A stretch of 64,000 bases of DNA from Isoetes taiwanensis. Lineage: Eukaryota; Streptophyta; Lycopodiopsida; Isoetales; Isoetaceae. Of this stretch, positions 54,888 through 64,000 are shown piece after piece (positions within the stretch are counted from its first letter, which is position 1; each line of letters starts with the position of its first letter). A program made the position numbers and the translations under genes. Below the pieces are notes generated by a model. That model saw nothing but the letters and a program-made list of their open reading frames with translations. It was not told the origin of the DNA and made no database searches. The stretch spans positions 1,178,001 to 1,242,000 of the forward strand of contig JAJEKV010000026.1 in the NCBI GenBank assembly GCA_021234155.1, read 5' to 3'.

Positions 54888-55190
54888 TTTATAATCAACC
54901 CTTACCACCTTGCAAATCACGCACACAAACTTAACTGAAAACTTAACTGAAAACCCTTACTACAATCCTCCCTTCTACCCAAGAGCAAAAGGGATTGAAC
55001 ACCCCGGCTGCAGGGGCGTTTCTATCTCCTACAAATTCCCCTAACCAGGTCTCTATAACCTGAACTTCAAGATCTTCTTCTTCTATTAGGCTAAAAGGAG
55101 TGATGGCTTGGTACAAATCCTCAGGGAAGATTTGGTAGAAGACCAGACTCCTCCACAATGCTGCATCACCCCCTACTAACCATCCACTTG

Positions 55191-58027
55191 ATTATTAAAT
55201 TGGGCCCTAAAACCATTTGTTTTAAGGCTTTTGTTCAGCACTAACCATCTGAAGAACCCAATTTTATTGGCACATTGAAGTTTCCAGCCCTGCCTTATAA
55301 TGGTGATGGCTAAGTCCTGTTGGCAGTCCCATGCTCTACAAACTTTAAGTTGAGATTTGTCCAACAGCAAGCTATAGATCTTGGAGACTTTGTATGCCTG
55401 CCCATCACATGACCAATTTGGGGCATCAGTTGTATGTCCCACTGGATTTCCAACTGGGTTTCTAGTGAGGGCCACATAGATATTTCTATTTGTGCCAGTG
55501 TCAGCCAGAATTCCAGATATGTCATCCCAGTCTTTCCATCTGTCATTAGTTCTCATAGCCCCAATAGTGTGAAGACCTGCACGACACCATTCTTTATATT
55601 TAAGAGGATGTTTCAGAGCCAAACAACCTTCCTCTTCCTCGGCTAAATCGATGCGAGGAAAAAGCCAAAAGTATCATTAGTTGAGCCAAGAGGTCGAGCT
55701 CTGAAGCACAGGGATGCCTGATTCCAAGCAGAGAAGATTCTTCTCAAGATTTTTGAGGTACTAGGGGCAGAATTGAGCTGATAGAAGGCTGAATCTCGAA
55801 GCTGATGTGGGAGGGAGGGAGCTCCCACCAGGGAAGTTTCCTCCAACCAATATTTTATAAGTTTCATAGCTGGTGAGGGAGCATTAGACATCAAAGACCT
55901 CCAAACCAACTTTGCGTGCCAAAGCTTGAGCTTGGACAAACAAATCCTTGCAACCCAAAACCCCTTCCTTCTTGGGCAAAGTCAAATTATCCCATGATAC
56001 CATTCGGCACCTTGCCAAATATAATCCCCTCATGGTCGTCTCCGGTTTCCTATAGGAGGCTTTGTCGGCAATGATGGCGAGAGGAGAAGAAAATGTGGGT
56101 ACTTGCAATCACACTGTTAATAATCTCAACCCTACCTGCAATTGACAGGGATTTTGGGTACATTTGTATTTTTTCTTCATCCTGTTAACAATGGGGTCCC
56201 ATAAACCTGTCAGATTCATATTAACATTGAAGTTTCCAGCCACGCCTTATAATGGTGATGGCTAAGTCCCATTGGCAGTCCCATGCTCTACAAACTTTAA
56301 GTTGAGATTTGTCCAACAAGCAAGCTATAGATCTTGGAGACTTTGTATGCCCGCCCATCACATGACCAATTTGGGGCATCGGGTTGTATGTCCCACTGGA
56401 TTTTCAACTGGGTTTCTAGTGAGGGCCACATAGATATTTCTATTTGTGCCAGTGTCGCCCAGAATTCCAGATATGTCATCCCAGTCTTTCCATCTGTCAT
56501 TAGTTCTCATAGCCCCAATAGTGTGAAGACCTGCACGACACCATTCTTTATATTTAAGAGGATGTTTCTGAGCCAAACAACCTTCCTCTTCCTCGGCTAA
56601 ATCCGATGCGAGAAAAAGCCAAAAGTATCATTAGTTGAGCCAAGAGGTCGAGCTCGGCGAACTGCAAGGAATGCACGATTCCAAGCAGAGAAGATTCTTC
56701 TCAAGATTTTTGAGGTACCAGGGGGGAATTGAGTGATAGAAGGCTGAACTGGAAGGCGATGTGGGAGGGAGGGAGCTCCCACCAGGGAAGTTTCCTCCAA
56801 CCAATATTTTATAAGTTTCATAGCTGGTGAGGGAGCATTAGATATCAAAGACCTCCAAACCAACTTTGCAGCCAAAGCTTGAGCTTGGACAAACAAATCC
56901 TTGCAACCCAAACCCCCTTCCTTCTTGGGCAAAGTCAAATTATCCCATGATACCATTCTGGCACCTTGCCAAATATAATCCCTCATGGCTGTCTCCAGTT
57001 TCCTATAGGAGGCTTTGTCAGCAATGATGGCAGAGGAGAAGAAAATGTGGGTACTTGCAATCACACTGTTAATAATCTCAACCCTACCTGCAATTGACAG
57101 GGATTTTGGGTACATTTGTATTTTTTTCTTCATCCTGTTAACAATGGGGTCCCATAAACCTGTCAGATTCATATTAACATTGAAGTTTCCAGCCCTGCCT
57201 TATAATGGTGATGGCTAAGTCCTGTTGGCAGTCCCATGCTCTACAAACTTTAAGTTGAGATTTGTCCAACAGCAAGCTATAGATCTTGGAGACTTTGTAT
57301 GCCTGCCCATCACATGACCAATTTGGGGCATCAGTTGTATGTCCCACTGGATTTTCAACTGGGTTTCTAGTGAGGGCCACATAGATATTTCTATTTGTGC
57401 CAGTGTCAGCCAGAATTCCAGATATGTCATCCCAGTCTTTCCATCTGTCATTAGTTCTCATAGCCCCAATAGTGTGAAGACCTGCACGACACCATTCTTT
57501 ATATTTAAGAGGATGTTTCAGAGCCAAACAACCTTCCTCTTCCTCAGCTAAATCCTGATGCCAGAAAAAGCCAAAAGTATCATTAGTTGAGCCAAGAGGT
57601 CGAGCTCTGAAGCACAGGGATGCCTGATTCCAAGCAGAGAAGATTCTTCTCAAGATTTTTGAGGTACCAGGGGCAGAATTGAGCTGATAGAAGGCTGAAT
57701 CTGGAAGCTGATGTGGGAGGGAGGGAGCTCCCACCAGTGAAGTTTCCTCCAACCAATATTTTATAAGTTTCATAGCTGGTGAGGGAGCATTAGATATCAA
57801 AGACCTCCAAACCAACTTTGCAGCCAAAGCTTGAGCTTGGACAAACAAATCCTTGCAACCCAAACCCCCTTCCTTCTTGGGCAAAGTCAAATTATCCCAT
57901 GATACCATTCTGGCACCTTGCCAAATATAATCCCTCATGGCTGTCTCCAGTTTCCTATAGGAGGCTTTGTCAGCAATGATGGCAGAGGAGAAGAAAATGT
58001 GGGTACTTGCAATCACACTGTTAATTG
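55191..58027 (-). pseudogene. Tandem array of one LINE ORF2 internal segment (952-bp period)
   Basis: Minus-strand coding from the thumb (INMNLTGLWDPIVNRMKKK) to the pre-zf-RVT linker (IIRQGWKLQC) is repeated. Unit borders (CATTGAAGTTTCCAGCC on the plus strand) are at 55273, 56225 and 57178, so the period is 952 to 953 bp, and the last unit stops at about 58027. Unit 1 extends 5' of the border to FRAQFNNQV, then meets the full-length LINE. Units are very similar to each other and to 49770-50625. Unit 3 has the best-kept frame (293 codons); units 1 and 2 have small scrambled patches and frameshifts. No endonuclease, catalytic box or zf-RVT is present. Confidence 0.92.
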
Positions 58028-61000
58028 CTATCCTAATCAATGGATCTCCTACCAAATTTTTCCCATTAGCCAGAGGTGTAAGTGGTAGCCTAAAACCTGG
58101 AATTTTAGTCTAACCTCAAGGGAGCTCAAACAAATTGGTTAGGACCTCCAGATCACTTAGGGTGATCAATCCTCAACATATGAAGCGAGAAAAGTCATTT
58201 TGAAACAATGGTTTCTTCAAAATCACTAGAGTCCCTGAAACTGAAAAAACTGTCAGAGCAAAAATTGGTCTTGCAGACACACCTTGTGAGATTTTTGAGA
58301 TGTGATTGATGGTATAGATGATCAACTAGCAGAGGAAACTGATGGTGAAGATTTGACTTGATTTGAATAGGGGAAGGCTGAGAAAATCTAGGTCAAAGTC
58401 GGGTCAAAAAATTGGCCAGTGCCAAAACAGAGAGCCAAATTTTGCAGATGGAGCTTGATAAGGAATTTTGAATTGGGATCTGTGCAGGCGACTTCAGAAT
58501 AGCCCCTAGATCACGTGCATAGGGTTTAAATAGCAAAAGATGTTTTATTTTTTTTTCTCGTAAGTAGCTAAAGCCCGAGAAAAGCATAAACACTCTTTAT
58601 GAATGATCATGGAAGGAAAGTTCTTTTATATGTTTTCTTTGAATGTATAGGTTTCTAATGTTTTTATGAAGATGGAATGCAACTACCTAAAGAGAATATA
58701 ACTTGGAATAAATATTTTTGGCTTTGCTTTTTTAGTTTTTAGCTTTAAAAGAACAATGCGAGAATTGAGGAAGATGAATGTGCAATGATGACAATAATTT
58801 TCGGGCAAAAGACTATGCATTATCATAATATAATAATGTAACACAAAAATTTAATAGTGTCAATCAGGACATTACCAAAGTTTAGGATATAATAGTGCTT
58901 GAGGGCAACTTCCAGGTCTGTCTGAGCCTTTAGAGAATCTCAGATCTACCAATGAAGCTAAATGAAAGGATTATTCGAGTTGTAATTGAAGTGCTTCAAT
59001 GTCGAACAAGTCACAGGGACATATCATTCAATTTCGAAAGCGAAAGCGAGCAAAAATCTGAGTAGAAGCAGATCAAGATAATACTTGATCGCCAAGATCA
59101 CAGAGGTCTATCTCTGAGGGGACGTGCTGATTCGATCTGTTTTCTTGGCTTAAAAGCTGTTCTTCCCAAAAGCTAGCTCGGTTGAGTGATTTGAGGCCCA
59201 AATTGAGCAATTTCTACCGAATCAAGTGCCACAAAGGATCCCCATGGTTTCGGAAAAGGTTTAGGAGCAAATTTCGGGCAAAATTGGCGGGCTTCAATCG
59301 GATTTAAACGCAATTGGCGGTTTAGCAGGTTCCCCTATTTCTTAGGGTTCATCGAAAATTCTTAAGGGTGATATATCCCACAGGCAAAAACGAGTCTGGA
59401 GGCTTCTGTATATAAGGAATAGTGTTGACCCCACTATTAACTTTGCGTGCCACGCAGAGGGGACAACCAGACCCAGAGTAACCGCCCCCCGCCCACGCCA
59501 CGTGGAAAAATGGGGGTGACTGGAACTATCTGAGAAGTAGATAGGGTAGATAGGCTAGAATAGGTTTTTTTATTTTTTGGCACGCATCCCAAGAATCCAA
59601 TTTTAAGGTCTTCCCAAGGGTTTTTTTGAATTTTTAAAAGACCAAGTTAGCTCTTTTTTTTCCAAGCTTTCCATCTAGAGGGTTTTAGGTCAAACTGAAA
59701 CATTTGAATTTTGGTCCCTTTTGACCCATGGTCAATGAATATTGCAACATAGGGATGGTGAAAAAAGTCATAGGAAAAAGATGGGAAAAGGGTGTAAATA
59801 GGCTATCTTTGGGGTTTAGGAAGATGAAATGAGGATGAAAAAGGAGTTTTTCTTGCCTTTGAAGGTTTTCAAGATCACTAGGGGACAATTCTCAAGTGAA
59901 GGTGGGAAAAATAAAAAATAAGTAGTGGAATGGTGAGAAAAGGTCTCAAAAGTGGAAACAATGGTGAAGGAAAAGTTTTGAAGGCTCTTGGGATATAGAA
60001 AGGGGACTGTAAGATGAATGGAATGAAGAAGAGATGGGTACCTCTGTAGCACTTGATCTTATCTCAAATTGTTTCTAGAGCTCAATTCATACCTCTTAGT
60101 GAAGATAGGTTTGCTCAAAGCCTAAGGTCTTCCAAACTTCTATAAGGGTCTTCCAAACTTCAAGGCTAGAATAAGAGCAAATTTCACTTCTAGGGTAGCA
60201 TCCTCATGTGTGTGACTTCAAACTACTCAAGCAAGCTTCATAAGGTTGAGCTTTGGTAAAATGTCTTGTGCCTCCTTGATAAACTTGCTATAGCCTTTGC
60301 CTAGTCTTCAAATCAAAGGAAAATGTTAAACAAATGGGAATGTGTCTAGAAAGGTGTTTTACCTCAAGGAAAAGACTAGGCCATAATAGGAGATCCCCAA
60401 TGTCTTCCAATCTTGGTCAAATGTCTTCCAAACTCTGATGGGATCACAATAGCCTGGAACTTTTCCTTAAAGGAAATATAAATGAAACAAAGGTTTTGAT
60501 ACATAGATGCTGGTCCATGTTGCCAAAAATGGGCAACATCTCCTCAAAGGAAAGAATAGGCTGGTCCCCTCAGCCTAACAAATGTAAATTTAGACTGAGG
60601 ATCTTCAAATGCTGGTGCAAGTGACAGAGTGATGTAGAATGATGAAAGAGAGTGGTAATGAGTATGAGATGAACTCTGCTATGATGGAAATGTGGTGCAG
60701 AGCATTGTAGGGAATAAGAATAAAAGAATGGAAGGCTGAAATGGTATGTAGGGCAACTTATAGGCAGATGGAAATGGAAGAGAAAAGAATGAACACGCAT
60801 ATATGACAAAATCAAAGTTAGCATGAGTGCTAAGCGAGATGTGGAAAATTATATATGGATAGCACTCTAGAACTCCAATGGAGAAACAAGGTCTTATGAA
60901 GAATAAGCCAGTTTGAAAGGCAGATGAAATGTTTTGACAAATGGCCATGTCATGACAACATAGAACTCATTAATAGGTAATAATCAAAGTCTTTATCCCT

Positions 61001-61131
61001 TGTGGCCACATTCCTGCAGCTAAACAGAAAACACAATATTAAACCTCAAAGGAAATATGCTTAATCAAAAGAAATATTAAAACTTCAACTTTGAAATTAT
61101 AAACTAACCTATTCTAAGCTAGAACAAATGC
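58028..61131 (-). other. Probable LTR and 3' non-coding part of the gypsy element
   Basis: This stretch lies downstream of the minus-strand gypsy pol. No coding frame is credible. At about 59400-59415 the minus strand reads CCTTATATACAGAAGCC, a TATA-like promoter element in a position suited to an LTR, after GC-rich sequence (59480-59520). I cannot define LTR ends because the partner LTR is outside the window. The 58028 border with the LINE array is sharp. Confidence 0.45.
59399..59415 (-). promoter_or_regulatory. TATA-like element in a putative LTR
   Basis: Minus-strand CTTATATACAGAAGCC, preceded by a GC-rich block with CCACGTGG (G-box-like, about 59498-59505). Its role as an LTR promoter is an inference from position. 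Confidence 0.35.
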
Positions 61132-64000
61132 TTATATAGAGGTGAAGAGGCTCAAGCAGGCATGCTGAGGCCAATATCTTTTAAGGTGTTGAATATTAAT
61201 GGGATTTGGCAGCTCTAATCCTGTACCAAGATCTGCCAACCTATAAGATGAGCAGCCAGCATCTCCTAAAATCTGATAGGGGCCTTCCCAGGGATTTTCA
61301 AACTTTGAAAGCTTTCCTTCACCTGCAGCATTCCACTTTAAAACTAATTCCATAGGTGCAAACTTGTCTTGTAGTTTGTGAGCAGCCTTGAAAGCTGCTG
61401 CACTCTTAGCCTTCTTCAGCAAGTTGTAATTCTCTGCAACAAACCTTTCTTCATCTAATTTTAACAGAACTTCATACCTGTGCTTCAAGGCTTCAGAAAA
61501 CTCCAACTCAAGCTTGAGTGCCATCCTTAAAGAAGGTATCTCTAACTCGACTGGAACAACTGCCTCTACTCCATATACTAAACTGAAGGGTGAGGCATTA
61601 GTAGCTGCTTTAGAAGTAATTCTATGAGCCCAAAGAGCATCATATAATTTCAAGTGCCAATCCCTTTGGTTTTGGCAAACTGTTTTCTGCAAAATACCCT
61701 TAAGCACTTTGTTAGTAGACTCAGCTTGGCCATTTCCTTGAGGATAATAGGCTGAGCTTTTCACATGCTTGATCTTGAGGCTTGAAACAAGGAAATTAAT
61801 AACTTCATTAATAAAAGTAGAGCCTCTATCAGTCAAAATTTTAAAAGGAATGCCAAACCTAGAGCAAATATTCTCATGCAAAAATCTAGCAGTAGTATGG
61901 GCATTTGCTTTCCTTAAAGGTCTTTGCCGACCACTTAGTGAACAGATCTGTAGCCACAACAATGTATTCATCTTTGGGCTGAGGATGGGGGATTGATAGG
62001 GCCAACATAGTCCAATCCCCAAACTTGAAATGGACCAGGGGAGACAATTCTGTAAGAAGAGGAGGGGATGCAAGATTCTTTTGCCAAAAAAATGGCATTG
62101 ATGACAAGTCTTTATAATATCATAACAATCTTTAAATAAATGAGGCCAGAAATAACCGGACCTCAATATTTTCTTGGCGGTTGTGTTCAACTGCAAAATG
62201 ACCACCACAAACACCTTTGTGATTTTAAAGAAGTACCGAGGGCGACTTCATCTTCATCAACACATCTTAAGAGTACACCATCTCTATTTACCTTGCACAA
62301 GATGTCACAACCAAAGAGTAAGTCAAACATTTTAACTTAAACTTGTAAGCTTGGCTTTTTGAAAATTGAGAAGGTATCTCTCGATCTTGAAGGAACCTCC
62401 TAATAGGTTGTTGCCAACCTTGAGCTAGTATAGTTGACAAGTTCTGCTCATTTACAACAAGGTTAGTCATTTCTTCTTCTTGTATCAACTCCTCATGTTC
62501 AAAGTAGGCGTGAGGCAAGTATAAACTTCGGGTTGTTCAATACATGAATAACCTTTACCTTTAAATCATAAGATTGAAGCCTACAAGCCCACCTATGAAG
62601 CTTAGGTTTTTCTAATTTCTTACCATACAAAAAGGGCATGGGGTTCTGCTGCATGTAGATAGTGGCTTGGGATTTTTGTAAAGATGACCCATCTCTCGAT
62701 CAAAAAGATGAGAGCAAAGAACACTCCTTTCTATCTTAGCATACTTCTCTTGAGTTTGAGACCATTGTTTGCTTGCAAAAGCAATAGGGTGTCTATCCTG
62801 CAAAATGGCAACTCCAGTGAGCCTTTTTAGTGATAGTGATGTAAACTTTAAATGGTAATGAAAGGTCTGGAGTTTTTAAAAGTGTAGAATGGCAAATAGC
62901 CTCTATGATCTGCAAAAAGCTTTTTCACACTCATCGGTCCAAACAACGGGCCTATATTTACTTTCTCTTTTACTAACTTGGCCTACTCTAGTCAACTTAG
63001 AGATAGGACTAATAAGGTGAGAGAAATTAGGCACATACACTCTTAAGAAAGAGGTCATTCCCATAAATCCCTTGACTTCTTTAATTGTCACTGGGTGTTT
63101 AAAGCTTTTTTAAAGCTATGATCTTTCTCTTGACTACTTGAAGGCCTTTTAGTAAAACCTCATGGCCTAAAAAGCTGGCCTTTGGATGCCAAAAGATGCA
63201 CTTCTTTGGGTTTAGATTAACTCCGGTTTTGCGCACAATATAAATATCCTTGTTAGCTCACGAAATATGATCACTTGTACCGGTACCTAAGCATAAATCA
63301 TCAAGATAAAACTACGAATTGCTCGGGGAGTCATGTTTGCAAAAGCGGTATCCATAGCTCTACGAAATGTAGCGAGGGGGCATTCATTAAGCCAAAAGGC
63401 ATCCTTTTCATTGCATAAGTTCCCCATGGAGTAATGAAGGATGTCTTTGGTTGATCTTCCTTTTTGATGCTAATCGATTAAAACCGGAGAAACCATCCAA
63501 AAATGAGTACATAGACTTGCCGACCTTTGCATAAAGTATTTCTTCAAAAAAGGCAAAGGGTAACAATCTTTTGTGGTAGCTTTATTTAGATCTCTATAAT
63601 CCACACATATTCTTAGAGAACCATTCTTTTTAGAACTGGAACAATACAAGAAACCCAAGAAGGGTTCACAATGTCAACTATCAAAGCGACTCCGCATTTT
63701 GAATAATTCACGCTTAATAAGATCTAAAAGTGAGGAATTAATTCTTCTCAATCTGCATGACAGGTTTAGTATCTTCACGAACTTTTATCTCAAACTCACA
63801 AATGCTCCTATCAACCCCTTTCAATTCTGAATATTCCCATGCAAAAACATCCACCCAATCTTCAAAGTACTTAATCATTTTACCTTTGCAATCTTCATCA
63901 TATAGATCTCCCATTTGCAAAGTCTGGACATACCTCCTTTGTGCACTTCAAGTTCTTTGTGTGATTCCTCTTGTGCTAGGTTGATGGTCAAGATAGGATG
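61132..64000 (-). pseudogene. Degenerate Ty3/gypsy pol (RT, RNase H, integrase), cut by window end
   Basis: From the right edge: a pre-RT segment (DWVDVFAWEYSELKG), RT ([15 protein letters not shown], and the YLDD box at 63297-63308), an RNase H connection (VKGFMGMTSFLRVYVPNFS) and RNase H (HPIAFASKQWSQTQEKYAKIE). Then integrase: a zinc-binding HHCC remnant (IIKTCHQCHFFGK), the first Asp (VATDLFTKW), the second Asp (ILTDRGSTFINEV), the catalytic Glu (SAYYPQGNGQAESTNK) and the C-terminal domain to PNPINIQHLKRYW. The order RT, RNase H, INT defines Ty3/gypsy. Frames change at least five times, so it is inactive, although the integrase C-terminal two thirds are open for 360 codons. The same family gives the stub at 1527-2090. 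Confidence 0.88.

Larger units (their letters stand above)
37678..55190 (-). mobile_element. Near full-length L1 LINE, split by a 10.9-kb DNA element
   Basis: On the minus strand the order is a short 5' region (about 55190-54888), ORF1 (54887-52902), ORF2 (52905-37919, interrupted), 3' UTR and an A-tail seen as the T-run 37678-37705. Without the insert at 38838-49766 the LINE is about 6.6 kb, a normal plant L1 length. The interruption lies in KVSKIY/SLLLDKSQL; intact copies of this junction exist at 55374, 56330 and 57287. The left flank is another LINE (36390-37677) and the right flank is a truncated array of its own family, so a target-site duplication cannot be verified. Confidence 0.85.

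Overview
This window is nuclear DNA of a land plant with a large, repeat-rich genome. It is AT-rich, has long gene-poor stretches, spliceosomal intron borders, plant-type L1 LINEs, a Ty3/gypsy element, a hAT transposon, a plant sialyltransferase-like (GT29) relic and a proline-rich cell-wall protein gene. The mixture of LINE clades, one of them with an ETGRW-type C-terminus, makes a fern my first guess and a gymnosperm the alternative. That is an inference; no marker gene settles it. Host genes are very few.

Layout. 1-4.4 kb: decayed fragments (a possible trihelix-like gene relic, two LINE 3' ends, the 3' end of a gypsy pol). 4.5-16.5 kb: a patchwork of duplicated non-coding blocks (a 2.04-kb direct repeat at 4504 and 10334 and several smaller pairs), two related MITE-like elements, a 73-bp LINE stub with an 18-bp target-site duplication and a matching empty site, and a LINE fragment of a second clade. 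16.8-17.4 kb: a small possible host gene on the minus strand. 19-23 kb: two diverged L1 fragments facing away from each other, then a fresh 339-bp tandem duplication with a palindromic junction. 27.0-31.9 kb: a complete hAT element (terminal inverted repeats, 8-bp target-site duplication GAGCAACC, transposase broken by two frameshifts, one clean intron). 34.0-36.1 kb: a GT29 pseudogene followed by an apparently intact secreted Cys-rich, Pro-rich protein gene, linked by a partial duplication.

37.7-55.2 kb is the centrepiece. A near full-length L1 LINE on the minus strand (ORF1, ORF2, oligo-T end at 37678) is split inside ORF2 by a 10,929-bp CACTA-like DNA element at 38838-49766. The element has 31-bp imperfect terminal inverted repeats beginning CACACT and a 3-bp target-site duplication ATA; removing it rejoins the LINE reading frame. 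It has no recognisable transposase. It is built from nested satellites: subterminal ACGTGTAG-like motifs, a 100-bp minisatellite, more than 100 units of a 19-bp repeat in blocks that include an inverted pair, a 310-bp repeat carrying a telomere-like palindrome, an 830-bp repeat and a 157-bp repeat.

55.2-58.0 kb is a tandem array (period about 952 bp) of one internal ORF2 segment of the same LINE family. 58-64 kb is a degenerate Ty3/gypsy element on the minus strand (integrase, RNase H, reverse transcriptase), running off the window. Its relative makes up the fragment at 1.5-2.1 kb.

The mobile elements do not cooperate in a pathway; they record successive insertions: LINE into repeat-rich DNA, CACTA-like element into the LINE, satellite growth inside the element. 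Many reading-frame breaks sit in homopolymers or in small scrambled patches, so some may be consensus errors rather than biology.
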